Source: Pseudomonas sp. GM18 (GTDB lineage: Bacteria > Pseudomonadota > Gammaproteobacteria > Pseudomonadales > Pseudomonadaceae). From it: DNA of 34,581 nucleotides. A program made the translations under genes and the position numbers. Shown here one piece after another: positions 1 through 8,132 of this stretch. The notes under the pieces are model-generated. The model made no database searches and was not told the DNA's origin. It saw nothing but the letters and a program-made list of their open reading frames with translations. Position 1 is the first letter of the stretch; every line of letters starts with the position of its first letter. The stretch lies in the NCBI RefSeq assembly GCF_000282195.1, contig NZ_AKJT01000024.1, positions 1 through 34,581 on the forward strand, written 5' to 3'.

Positions 1-108
1 GGCTGCGTAGCAGTCGTAAACCATGAATGCACAGTGTGCCTGACGGAACGCAGTGACTGATTTTACGACTGCTACGCAGCCGAACGCAGGCTTCGCCAGC
101 TGCTACAA
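1..108. repeat. REP-type nested palindrome, left part cut by window edge
   Basis: Positions 1-20 and 62-81 are inverted copies of a GCTGCGTAGCAGTCGTAAA-type arm. They are followed by a GAACGCAGGCTTCGCCAGCTGCTACA segment (82-107) that in complete copies pairs with a mate further left, outside this window. The same architecture recurs at about 8832, 23861, 27671 and 34471. It lies just after the stop of the glucarate dehydratase gene (minus strand) and could act as its transcript end or as an mRNA-stabilising structure; that role is inference. Confidence 0.85.
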
Positions 109-120
109 GACCCTGCGAAG

Positions 121-1395
121 TCAAAACCGTGGTTTGACCGTCTTCCACTCCGGCTTATAACGCTGCATCTGCTTCACGTCATCGCGCTGGCGAATGCCGC
201 AGGTCAGGTATTGATCGTGCAGCCTGGCCAATTGATCGTGATCCAGCTCAAGGCCCAAACCAGGCGCACGGGTGATTTTCACGCAGCCATCGACGATCGG
301 TAGTTTGCCGCCCTTGATCACTTCTTCGTCCGGTTCCTGCCAGGGGTAATGGGTGTCGCAGGCGTAATCGAGGTTGGGCACCGAAGCGGCGACATGCGCC
401 ATGGCCATCAGGCTGATGCCCAGGTGCGAATTGGAATGCATGGACACGCCAAGGCCGAAGGTGTCGCACATTTTCGCCAGCACCTGGGTGTCACGAAGGC
501 CGCCCCAATAGTGATGATCGGCGAGCACGATCTGCACGCTGTTCAGGGCCACGCTGCGGCGGAATTCATCAAAGTCAGTGACCACCATATTGGTCGCCAG
601 CGGCAGACCGGTGCGTTTGTGCAACTCGGCCATGCCGTCGAGGCCCGGCGTCGGGTCTTCGTAATATTGCAGGTCGTCGCCCAGCAGCTCCGCCATGCGA
701 ATCGAGGTTTCCAGCGACCAGTTGCCGTTCGGGTCGATGCGCAGCGGGTAACCGGGGAAGGCCTTTTTCAGTGCCTTGATGCACGACACTTCGTGCTCCG
801 GCGGCAGTGTACCGGCCTTGAGCTTGATGCTCTTGAAACCGTAGGCCTCAATCATGCGCCGGGCCTGGGCGACGATCTGCTCTTCGTTCAGCGCCTCGCC
901 CCAGTTGTCCGGTTTATACGGTGAGTCGATGTGTTGCGCGTACTTGAAGAACAGATAGGCGCTGAACGGAATTTCATCACGAATCGCCCCGCCCAGCAGG
1001 TCCACCAGCGGCACGTTGAGCGAGTGCGCCTGGAGATCGAGAAACGCCACTTCGAACGCCGAATACGCGTTACTTACCGCTTTGCTGGCATGGGAACCGG
1101 GGGCCAGTTCCGCACCGGCGATGCTCTGGGTTTTGTTCGCCGCGACGGTGGCCTGCACGATGGCGCGCAACTGGTTGAGGTTAAACGGGTCGAGGCCGAT
1201 CAACTGATCTTGCAGTTGCTGCTGGATCGCCAGTGCCGGGGCGTCGCCGTAGCTTTCGCCCAGGCCGATGTAGCCATTGTCGCTCTCGATCTCGATGATC
1301 GAGCGCAGCGCGAAGGGTTCGTGAATACCGCTGGCATTGAGCAGCGGCGGATCACGGAAGGCGATGGGGGTGACGGTGACTCGTTTGATTTTCAA
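121..1395 (-). CDS. gudD: Glucarate dehydratase (enolase superfamily)
   Basis: Predicted to dehydrate D-glucarate to 5-keto-4-deoxyglucarate in the cytoplasm, the first step of aldarate catabolism. The 424 residues show the family signatures: K191-x-K193 at the end of the second barrel strand, metal ligands D221 (DPNGNW), E246 (YYEDPTP) and N269 (ATNMVV), and the D293/H320 dyad (ADHHYWGG, MHSNSHLG). Asparagine as third metal ligand is typical of glucarate dehydratases rather than mandelate racemases. The start is TTG at 1393-1395, supported by GGGAG eight bases upstream and overlapping the TGA of the transporter gene (TTGA), so translation is probably coupled. A different aldarate or a close acid sugar remains possible as substrate. 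Confidence 0.85.
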   Translation of the reverse strand: MKIKRVTVTPIAFRDPPLLNASGIHEPFALRSIIEIESDNGYIGLGESYGDAPALAIQQQLQDQLIGLDPFNLNQLRAIVQATVAANKTQSIAGAELAPGSHASKAVSNAYSAFEVAFLDLQAHSLNVPLVDLLGGAIRDEIPFSAYLFFKYAQHIDSPYKPDNWGEALNEEQIVAQARRMIEAYGFKSIKLKAGTLPPEHEVSCIKALKKAFPGYPLRIDPNGNWSLETSIRMAELLGDDLQYYEDPTPGLDGMAELHKRTGLPLATNMVVTDFDEFRRSVALNSVQIVLADHHYWGGLRDTQVLAKMCDTFGLGVSMHSNSHLGISLMAMAHVAASVPNLDYACDTHYPWQEPDEEVIKGGKLPIVDGCVKITRAPGLGLELDHDQLARLHDQYLTCGIRQRDDVKQMQRYKPEWKTVKPRF

Positions 1396-2822
1396 GAGGC
1401 GGCTCCCTTTGGCTTGGCATTCAAGGCTTGATGACTGACTGAATTTTTTGCTGCTGCATTTTTCGGCGTCACGGCTTCGACCGGTTTACCGGTGAGTGAA
1501 CGGTGCGTATCACCACGGGGGGCCGTACGGGCAAAAAAGATCACCACGGCCGCCACCAGCGAGGTCGCCGCCAGGCCGTACAAACCGCCTTCGATGGAAC
1601 CGGTGGTCTGCTCCAGGAAACCGAACGCGGTCGGTGCGACGAAACCGCCGAGGTTGCCGATGGAGTTGATCAAGGCGATTACCGCCGCGGCGATACGCGC
1701 ATCCAGATAGCCTTGGGGAATCGGCCAGAACAACGCCGAAGCCGCTTTGAAACCGATGGCCGCGAAGCAGATGGCGACGAAGGCGAAGATCGGCCCGCCG
1801 GTGGTGGACATGAACATGCCGAACGCAGCAATCACCAGCGTTACGGCCACCCAGGCTTGCTGGTATTTCCATTTGCTGGCCATGGCGGCGAAGCCGTACA
1901 TCGCCAGGATGGAAATGATCCACGGGATCGAGTTGAACAGGCCGACCTGGAAGTCGCCCAGGTTGCCCATCTTCTTGATCATGCTCGGCAGCCAGAACGT
2001 GGCACCATAAATGGTCAGGGCGATGGAAAAGTAGATGAAGCAGAACAGCGCGATTTGCTTGTCGGCGAGCAATTTGAACATCGACGGTTTGACCGTCTGC
2101 ACGGCTTCGCGAGCCTGTTGTTCCAGGGTAATGGCACTGACCAGCGCGTTCTTTTCTTCGGCGCTCAGCCAGTTCGCCTGACGCGGATGGGATTGCAGCC
2201 AGAACCAGACGAACCCGCACAGCACGATGGAAGCGAAGCCTTCAATCAGGAACATCCACTGCCAGCCATGCAGGCTCAGACCGCTGACATGCAACAGCGC
2301 GCCGGACACCGGACCGGAAATCACCGAGGCAATGGCCGAGCCGCTGAGGAAGATCGCCATGGCCTTGCCCCGCTCCGTCGACGGTAGCCATTGAGTGAAG
2401 TAATAAATGATGCCGGGAAAAAAACCCGCCTCGGCGGCGCCAAGAATGAAGCGCAGCACATAGAAACTGGTTTCGCCGCGCACGAAGGCCATGGCCATCG
2501 CCGCCGCACCCCAGGTGAACATGATGCGCGTCAGCCAGGCACGGGCGCCGTAGCGTTGCAGCAGCATATTGGAAGGCACTTCGAAAATGGCGTAACCGAT
2601 GAAGAACAGTCCGGCACCCAAGCCATAGGCCGCGGCGCCGATGCCCAGGTCGGTTTCCAGGTGGCTGCGTACGAAGCCGATGTTGACCCGGTCGATGTAA
2701 TTGACGATGAACATCACCACGAACAGCGGCAGCACATGGCGCTTGACCTTGGCCGCTGCTCGGGCAAGGACGGTGGAGTCCGGCGGACTCAGATGGTTAT
2801 TCAAGGGGCGACTCCCGTTCAT
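1392..2822 (-). CDS. MFS transporter, anion:cation symporter family (probable glucarate uptake)
   Basis: About 476 residues with twelve predicted membrane segments. The first helix carries the NYIDRVNIGF signature of the ACS/phthalate-permease group of MFS carriers, which take up organic acids with protons. Coupling to the downstream dehydratase points to glucarate or a similar aldarate as substrate. ATG at 2820-2822 is the first start that does not invade the divergent lysR gene. However, the bases before it are poor as a ribosome binding site, while GGGAG lies well placed before an in-frame TTG at 2802-2804 (protein MNNHLSPPDS...), which may be the real start. An open extension up to 2993 overlaps the regulator and is not credible. 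Confidence 0.85.
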   Translation of the reverse strand: MNGSRPLNNHLSPPDSTVLARAAAKVKRHVLPLFVVMFIVNYIDRVNIGFVRSHLETDLGIGAAAYGLGAGLFFIGYAIFEVPSNMLLQRYGARAWLTRIMFTWGAAAMAMAFVRGETSFYVLRFILGAAEAGFFPGIIYYFTQWLPSTERGKAMAIFLSGSAIASVISGPVSGALLHVSGLSLHGWQWMFLIEGFASIVLCGFVWFWLQSHPRQANWLSAEEKNALVSAITLEQQAREAVQTVKPSMFKLLADKQIALFCFIYFSIALTIYGATFWLPSMIKKMGNLGDFQVGLFNSIPWIISILAMYGFAAMASKWKYQQAWVAVTLVIAAFGMFMSTTGGPIFAFVAICFAAIGFKAASALFWPIPQGYLDARIAAAVIALINSIGNLGGFVAPTAFGFLEQTTGSIEGGLYGLAATSLVAAVVIFFARTAPRGDTHRSLTGKPVEAVTPKNAAAKNSVSHQALNAKPKGAAS

Positions 2823-2858
2823 TGTTTTTTTAGGGGAGAGCCGATCATGGACGCACCT

Positions 2859-2912
2859 ATTGATCCCGTCTAATCTAACTTGGCATTCGATTGATACCTG
2901 GATTAGATCAAT
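2859..2912. promoter_or_regulatory. Divergent LysR-type operator region
   Basis: Between the transporter and lysR start codons there is a perfect dyad ATTGAT-N11-ATCAAT (2890-2895 and 2907-2912), which fits the T-N11-A pattern of LysR-family sites. A third ATTGAT half-site lies 31 bp upstream (2859-2864), about three helical turns away. A second dyad, TCTAATC (2869-2875) with GATTAGA (2901-2907), is interleaved. The right arm of the main dyad covers the first two bases of the lysR ATG, which suggests direct autorepression. Binding itself is inference. Confidence 0.6.
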
Positions 2913-3813
2913 GTTCGAACTGACGCAACTGCGCTGCTTCACCACCGTGGCCACCGAACTCAACTTCCGCCGCGCCGCCGAACGGTTGAACATGACTCAA
3001 CCGCCCCTCAGTCGGCAGATTCAACTGTTAGAGCATCACCTGGGCGTCGAGTTGTTCACCCGCAGCACCCGCAGCGTCGCCCTGACCGCCGCCGGCCGCG
3101 CGTTCTTCATCGAAGCCCAGAACCTGCTGGAGCGCGCCCAGCAAGCAGCCGTCACCGCCCGGCGCTTCGCCGAAGGCGATATCGGTTCGGTCAACATCAG
3201 CTTTGTCGGCAGCGCGGTGTACGAATTCCTGCCCAAAGTCATTGCCGAAGCACGGCTCAAACAGCCTCAGGTCAAAATCGATCTGTCGGAAATGAATACC
3301 TATCAGCAGCACGAAGCCCTTCGCGCCCGTCGTATCGATCTGGGCATCGTCCGGGCGCCCTTGCTGGAGCCGGGCTATGCCACTGAATGCCTGGTGCGTG
3401 AACCCTTTGTGTTGGCCGTGCCCAGCAACCATCGGCTGGCCAGCGCACAAACCGTGTCCGTCAAAGACCTGGATGCACAACCGTTCCTCATGTATTCCCA
3501 TGCGGCCTATCCGCCGTTCAACGAACTGCTGACCGGCATGCTCCGCTCGGCCCGCGTTGCTCCGGAATACGTACAGTGGCTCGGCTCATCACTGACGATT
3601 CTGGCGCTGGTCAACGCCGGCATGGGCCTGGCCCTGGTGCCGCGCTGCGCCACCAGCGTGGTGTTCAAGAACGTGGTGTTCCGCGATATCGATCTGGGGG
3701 AAGGTGTGCAAAGCGAGCTGCATTTGATCTGGCGCGAGAACAATGACAACCCGGCGTTTGCGATGTTGCTGGAGGGGATTCGCAAGGCGGTGCGGGAGGG
3801 ATGGGGGTCGTAG
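2911..3813 (+). CDS. LysR-family transcriptional regulator
   Basis: 300 residues. The N-terminal winged helix-turn-helix (about residues 1-60: LRCFTTVATELNFRRAAERL, then MTQPPLSRQIQLLE) is classical LysR. The rest is the periplasmic-binding-like effector domain, resembling the CatM/BenM branch. It is transcribed away from the transporter/dehydratase pair across an 88-bp gap with dyad sites, so it most likely controls those genes in response to the sugar acid or a metabolite and represses itself. The start ATG at 2911 gives the usual short MFELTQLRCF N-terminus; no strong Shine-Dalgarno precedes it. The stop codon TAG (3811-3813) lies inside a palindrome. Confidence 0.92.
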   Translation: MFELTQLRCFTTVATELNFRRAAERLNMTQPPLSRQIQLLEHHLGVELFTRSTRSVALTAAGRAFFIEAQNLLERAQQAAVTARRFAEGDIGSVNISFVGSAVYEFLPKVIAEARLKQPQVKIDLSEMNTYQQHEALRARRIDLGIVRAPLLEPGYATECLVREPFVLAVPSNHRLASAQTVSVKDLDAQPFLMYSHAAYPPFNELLTGMLRSARVAPEYVQWLGSSLTILALVNAGMGLALVPRCATSVVFKNVVFRDIDLGEGVQSELHLIWRENNDNPAFAMLLEGIRKAVREGWGS

Positions 3814-3828
3814 GAGCGGCTCCTACGA
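3808..3828. repeat. Short perfect palindrome (REP remnant or terminator) over the lysR stop codon
   Basis: TCGTAGGAGC (3808-3817) and GCTCCTACGA (3819-3828) form a 10-bp perfect inverted repeat with one central base. GTAGGAGC is a common core of Pseudomonas REP sequences. The stop codon TAG of lysR is part of the left arm. It separates lysR from the convergent gene ending at 3837 and could serve as a transcript end for both. Confidence 0.6.
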
Positions 3829-3836
3829 CCGGCGAA

Positions 3837-4166
3837 TTACCGTTGCGCCAACTCATGCCGGATGCATTGCTCGTAATACGTTTGCTTGATGCCTGCAGGC
3901 TTGAGACGCGAAGGGCTGTTATAGGTTTGCTCCGTGATACCCATGGCCGTCATGCGCATCCACGGCCGGGGAAACTTGCGCGATTGCAGCTTCTTGCGTG
4001 CCCCGTAAAGCGTGAGCCCGGACAGTTTCGAGGCTTGCGCGCCCTCGGCTATTTCCGAGCCCCAGCTGCATACATAGCGAGAGTTCTTGCTCAGTTCCTT
4101 TGCCTGGGCTCCAAGCGAGATAGCCACCAGGACAAACGTTGCAGTCATCCATACCAAAGTCCGCAT
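3837..4166 (-). CDS. Small exported protein of unknown function
   Basis: 109 residues. Residues 1-22 form a signal peptide (charged start, hydrophobic core, cleavage near AQAKE), so the mature protein of about 87 residues should be periplasmic. The mature part is basic, contains two cysteines (one in RYVCSWGSEIAEGAQ and one near the C-terminus, YYEQCIRHEL) that could form a disulfide, and has no catalytic motif I recognise. It sits alone between lysR (convergent) and the stress operon, of which it could be a distal member, being 75 bp downstream on the same strand. I know of no function for it. Confidence 0.7.
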   Translation of the reverse strand: MRTLVWMTATFVLVAISLGAQAKELSKNSRYVCSWGSEIAEGAQASKLSGLTLYGARKKLQSRKFPRPWMRMTAMGITEQTYNSPSRLKPAGIKQTYYEQCIRHELAQR

Positions 4167-4241
4167 ATCGCCAATGCCTAACCTGCTGAAAAGAAAGCAA
4201 GTCTGACAACGAACCGGAGATCGGGGGGCCAGCAGTTTGCC

Positions 4242-4922
4242 TCATTTCATCACTGATTCTCTCTGCCAGGCCCGATGTAAAAGATCGATGACTTCCTGGT
4301 CCGACGTCTGAGTAAAGTCCGTGTACCAATGGCCGATCGATATCATCCAATCGGGGATGAGCGGACAAATCAGCTCGTCCACTTCGTCACGCAGCGCCTC
4401 TGCCGTTTCCATGGGGGCCACCGGCACGGCAACGACGATGCGCGATGGCGCGTGCAAGCGCACGGCCTGTATCGCGGCCATCATCGTGGCCCCTGTCGCC
4501 AGGCCGTCATCGATCAGAATCACCACTTGATCCTTGAGCGCCAAAGGCCCACGGGATTCCCGGAATACCTGCTCGCGACGCAACATTTCCTGCGTTTCCT
4601 TCGCCACCACCACGTCGAGCGTACGCTGGTCGATGCCATTAGCCCGCAGCGCATCGTCATTAACGATTTGAATGCCACCGCTGGCGATAGCGCCCATGGC
4701 GAATTCCTGGTGGGACGGCACGCCCAGCTTGCGGACCAGCATCAGGTCCAGGCGAACCTCCAGGGCCGTGGCCACTTCATAGGCGACCGGCACGCCGCCA
4801 CGGGGCAAGGCGAGGATGATGACATCGGCTCTTTTAGCGTATTTAAGCAACGGTTCCACCAGGCTTCGGCCGGCATCAACCCGGTCATGCAAGATGGTTT
4901 GCAATGAAGGACTGTGATTCAT
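4242..4922 (-). CDS. Phosphoribosyltransferase-family protein
   Basis: 226 residues. The PRPP-binding loop IDDGLATGAT (about residues 137-146) and an N-terminal LPRGGVPVAYEVA segment (about 39-51) mark the stand-alone phosphoribosyltransferase family (COG1926 type), whose members often sit beside universal stress genes; the base or substrate is not known. The start is ATG at 4920-4922, with GGGAGG ten bases upstream. An in-frame extension to 5009 would overlap the preceding gene and lacks such a signal. The leader bases CAGGGAGG around the Shine-Dalgarno also match the loose Rsm motif CANGGANG, which on its own is weak evidence. It lies 65 bp downstream of the stress-protein gene, probably in one operon. 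Confidence 0.88.
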   Translation of the reverse strand: MNHSPSLQTILHDRVDAGRSLVEPLLKYAKRADVIILALPRGGVPVAYEVATALEVRLDLMLVRKLGVPSHQEFAMGAIASGGIQIVNDDALRANGIDQRTLDVVVAKETQEMLRREQVFRESRGPLALKDQVVILIDDGLATGATMMAAIQAVRLHAPSRIVVAVPVAPMETAEALRDEVDELICPLIPDWMISIGHWYTDFTQTSDQEVIDLLHRAWQRESVMK

Positions 4923-4987
4923 CTGAAAACCTCCCTGGGGCGGGAGCCCCAAAACGGGCAAGTCAATTTCGCTAAAGATGCTCGCGA

Positions 4988-5875
4988 CTACACCGCCAGA
5001 ACGCTGCAAGGCACCTGATACAGAATATGCTCGGTTGTGCTGCCGAGCAGTTTCTCCAGGCTGCCGTATTGCGTTCTACCCATCACGATCACATCTATCT
5101 GGTGTTCGTGGGCGAACTCACTCAGCGCCGACACAGGATGCCCCGTGAGGAAATGCCGGCATTCAGGGGGTACACCGAACCGGGCGGCCAGCTTGAGGAA
5201 TGAGGTTTCCAGGTCCTTGCGCAATTCCCGGGTAAGCTCCGATAGCGTCAGGCCACCGCCCAGATCCGCCAGAAAAGCGGCCGGAATGTCACACGCGTAC
5301 AGCAGATGCAACTCGGCATTGCATTGCAGCGCAAGGGCAGACGCCTGCAGGATGATCCGGTCATTGAGTTCGCTATTCGAAGGCTCGGTATCGACAACAT
5401 CAACCGCGGCCACCACCTTCTGCGGCAAGGCATGGCTTTGGGCCCCCACCAGATAGACCGGCACCGGACAATGGCGCAATAAACGCCAGTCCAGTGGCGT
5501 AAAGAACGCACGCTTGAGCACGGGCTCATGCTGCACTTGCTTGATCAACAGATCGGGGTGCATTTCCGTGACGTGATCAAGGATGTCCTCGCGCATGTTG
5601 TCAGCCCAGGCGACCTCGGTTGTCACCTCGATCCCCCTGCCCTGCATCTTTTGCGCCTGCTCCTTGAGCCAGTCGTGGTGTTCCTGCAGGTAGCTCGCCC
5701 GTGCCACTTTCCGGTCGCCCTCTTCGAGCAACGACAGAATGTCCAACGAGGGGATCAGCGCAGCAATATGCAAACTCGCCCCACTGGCCTTGGCCACGGC
5801 AGCGGCATGGTTGAGCGCGGGAGACTGGCGCAGGAGCGGGTTGATGATCAGTAATAACCGTTGATACTGGCTCAT
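4988..5875 (-). CDS. Tandem-domain universal stress protein (UspE-like)
   Basis: 295 residues made of two Usp domains (about 1-145 and 150-295), the architecture of UspE. The second domain ends in MGRTQYGSLEKLLGST followed by VPCSVLAV, a degenerate form of the G-x2-G-x9-G(S/T) nucleotide-binding loop. Such proteins support survival under oxygen limitation or stationary phase. A perfect ANR/FNR box lies 86-99 bp upstream of its start, which agrees with induction at low oxygen. It leads the probable operon with the phosphoribosyltransferase. Confidence 0.9.
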   Translation of the reverse strand: MSQYQRLLLIINPLLRQSPALNHAAAVAKASGASLHIAALIPSLDILSLLEEGDRKVARASYLQEHHDWLKEQAQKMQGRGIEVTTEVAWADNMREDILDHVTEMHPDLLIKQVQHEPVLKRAFFTPLDWRLLRHCPVPVYLVGAQSHALPQKVVAAVDVVDTEPSNSELNDRIILQASALALQCNAELHLLYACDIPAAFLADLGGGLTLSELTRELRKDLETSFLKLAARFGVPPECRHFLTGHPVSALSEFAHEHQIDVIVMGRTQYGSLEKLLGSTTEHILYQVPCSVLAV

Positions 5876-5960
5876 GATCTGACTCCGGACAGCGATGGCG
5901 TTTTCGCCAGGTCAACAACCCGGCGTTAGCCCAGACTCCTCCCTTAAAGTCTCTTGGGCC

Positions 5961-5974
5961 TTGATTCATATCAA
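5961..5974. promoter_or_regulatory. ANR/FNR box
   Basis: TTGATTCATATCAA is a perfect match to the FNR/ANR consensus TTGAT-N4-ATCAA. It lies in the 259-bp region between the divergent universal-stress and DUF3422 genes. Universal stress genes are known members of ANR regulons in pseudomonads, so the minus-strand operon is the likely target. I could not find a convincing -10 hexamer at the class II distance in either direction, so the exact start point is open. Confidence 0.8.
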
Positions 5975-6134
5975 TTCCCTGTGGGCGGCATTGAAGGTGC
6001 TCACTTGGGAAAGAATAGTTCACAACGGTGTTGTGGGAATGCCCACCGGATGGTCGATGGTCGGGGTTTGAATGTGACTCGACCATGGGTCACCCAGTCC
6101 CAAAAACAAACAACTCCAACATGGCCTCGATAGC

Positions 6135-7358
6135 ATGCACCCGCAAAGACTGACCCTGCACAATGAGTTGCACGCGCGCCCTTCGCTGTATTTCGACGAG
6201 CCCGCCCATGTGTTTCATCTGGCGTTTCTGGCTAATGACGGGCAATGCGACACCCTGCTGAGTCGCTGCTGCCCCGGCCCCGTCGACCCGGATGCGGCCC
6301 AGGGCATCACCAGGCTGGAGGGGCATGCCTTGAAGTGGGAGCGGCACGCGGAGTTCCTGACGCTGACGCTGGTGGTGCCCTCTTCCAGTCACGAGCCCTA
6401 CTGGAGCCAGCCGCCCAAGACCTTGATGGACCGGGTCGAACCCTTCATGCAGCACGTAATCAACGCCGTGCAGATTGTGGTGCGCAACGACGCGTCTTTT
6501 TCCGGCGACCTGTCGGTTTATGGATTCAAAGACCCTTGTGGCTCATGCATAGGCGGTGGCGATGCGACGGTCTGGAGCGATTTTCGCCTGAGCGAGGACG
6601 GCACCAACCGTTTCCTCTTCGTCAACAAGCGCCTGAATGCCTATCGCCAAGGCCGGATGATCCGCCGTCTGCTGGAAATCGAAACCTACCGCATGATGGC
6701 GTCGCTTTCCCTTACCACCGCGAAAACCTTGAGCGTTCAGCTCAACGTCTTCGACAAGACATTGGTCAACCTTTCGGAGCGTAACGCCGGCCCCGATACC
6801 GGCAATGCCAAAGAGCTGCTGACCGACATCGCCAGCCTGTCAGCGCAAGTGGTCAGCAGCACCGCGAAAACCCGACACCGCTTCAGCGCCACCCAAGCGT
6901 ATGCCCAGCTGGTTTTCGAGCGTTTGGGCGAACTCAGGGAAACTCACGTAGGTGATTGTCAGCGGCTGGGTATCTTCATCGAAAGACGCTTCAAACCCAC
7001 CGTCAGGTACTGTGACGTCACCGAACAACGCCTGGAGCAACTGGCCAAAAGCGTAGCCAATCTCGGGGATCTGCTGCAGGCGCGGGTGCAGGTTGAAATG
7101 GAAGAGCAGAACTCGGAAATCCTGAGAAGCCTGAACGCTCGCGCCGATACCCAAATCAAAATCCAGCGTGCAGTCGAAGGCTTGTCGATTATCGCCATCA
7201 CCTATTATTTGCTGAGCCTGTTCAAGCTGTTCTACTCGGGCCTGCACACCCTTGGCGCGGACATTTCCGCGCGGGACGCCATGCTGGCCATGACTCCGCT
7301 CGCGCTGTGCATCCTGCTGTTTATTTTGATCAGGATCAGAAAGGCCAAAGAACACTGA
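6135..7358 (+). CDS. DUF3422-family membrane protein
   Basis: 407 residues. The N-terminus LTLHNELHARPSLYF followed by HVFHLAFLAND is the signature of the DUF3422 family; members are about 400-430 residues and their function is unknown. The central part is helical and possibly coiled (about residues 255-350). Two membrane helices close the protein (SIIAITYYLLSLFKLFYSGL and MLAMTPLALCILLFILI), so it should be anchored in the inner membrane with a large cytoplasmic domain. No clear Shine-Dalgarno precedes ATG 6135; an ATG at 6121 is in another frame. It shares its upstream region with the stress operon. Confidence 0.88.
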   Translation: MHPQRLTLHNELHARPSLYFDEPAHVFHLAFLANDGQCDTLLSRCCPGPVDPDAAQGITRLEGHALKWERHAEFLTLTLVVPSSSHEPYWSQPPKTLMDRVEPFMQHVINAVQIVVRNDASFSGDLSVYGFKDPCGSCIGGGDATVWSDFRLSEDGTNRFLFVNKRLNAYRQGRMIRRLLEIETYRMMASLSLTTAKTLSVQLNVFDKTLVNLSERNAGPDTGNAKELLTDIASLSAQVVSSTAKTRHRFSATQAYAQLVFERLGELRETHVGDCQRLGIFIERRFKPTVRYCDVTEQRLEQLAKSVANLGDLLQARVQVEMEEQNSEILRSLNARADTQIKIQRAVEGLSIIAITYYLLSLFKLFYSGLHTLGADISARDAMLAMTPLALCILLFILIRIRKAKEH

Positions 7359-7376
7359 TCAATCGGCTGGCGGCGT

Positions 7377-8132
7377 TCAAGGCTTGCGCAACAGGTAGGT
7401 ATCCATGATCCACCCGTTCGCCAGCCGCGCCGCCTTGCGCACCCGCTCAATCTCATCGGCCACGTCTTTGAGCTTGCCGCTGATCAGGATTTCATCCGGC
7501 GTCCCCAGATAAGCCCCCCAGTAAATCTCTGTCTCCCGGTCGGCCACGTGATGGTAGGCATCTTGTGCATCCAGCATCACCACCAGGCTGTCGGCATCGC
7601 TTACCTGGCCGGCCGCCAGCCGTCGGCCGGTGGTGATTTCAATCGAGCGGCCGATGCTATTCAGTGGCACCTTATGTTGCGCCGCCAACGCCTGCACGCT
7701 GGTGATGCCGGGGATCACCTCGAACTCGAACGCACAACGACCTGACGCCAGAATCGCCTGCAGGATCCGAATGGTGCTGTCGTACAACGCCGGATCGCCC
7801 CACACCAGAAAACCGGCGCACTGGTCGTCGGTCATTTCCTCGTTGATCAGCCGCTCGAACGTCTGCTGCTTGGCACGGTTCAGGTCTTCGACGCTGGCGT
7901 TGTAGTCCACATCGCCGCGCTCACGCTCCGGGCTGTGGGCTTCGACGAAGCGGTAGTCGTGATCGGTGATGTAGCGCTCGCAGATCTCGCGGCGCAGGTC
8001 GATCAGTTTGTCTTTGCTCTGGCCCTTGTCCATGAGGAAAAACACGTCGACCCGGTTCAGCGCCTTCACCGCCTGCATCGTGATGTAGTCGGGGTTGCCG
8101 GCGCCGACACCGATGACCAGAAGTTTTTTCAT
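7377..8132 (-). CDS. cobF: Precorrin-6A synthase (deacetylating), CobF
   Basis: 251 residues. It belongs to the tetrapyrrole methylase fold: N-terminal LLVIGVGAGNPDYITMQAVKAL, a GDPALYDS loop, and EVIPGITSVQALAA, as in CobF. The enzyme methylates C1 of precorrin-5 with loss of acetate in the aerobic cobalamin pathway. ATG at 8130-8132 has AAGGAG seven bases upstream; a GTG one codon earlier is too close. The start overlaps the stop of the upstream phosphatase (TGATG), so the two are coupled. No other cobalamin gene is in the window. It runs convergent with the DUF3422 gene, 18 bp away. Confidence 0.9.
   Translation of the reverse strand: MKKLLVIGVGAGNPDYITMQAVKALNRVDVFFLMDKGQSKDKLIDLRREICERYITDHDYRFVEAHSPERERGDVDYNASVEDLNRAKQQTFERLINEEMTDDQCAGFLVWGDPALYDSTIRILQAILASGRCAFEFEVIPGITSVQALAAQHKVPLNSIGRSIEITTGRRLAAGQVSDADSLVVMLDAQDAYHHVADRETEIYWGAYLGTPDEILISGKLKDVADEIERVRKAARLANGWIMDTYLLRKP

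Noticed and set aside
1503..2387. Open frame antisense to the MFS transporter
   Set aside because: Polar, repetitive translation and no ribosome site; the opposite strand encodes twelve membrane helices.
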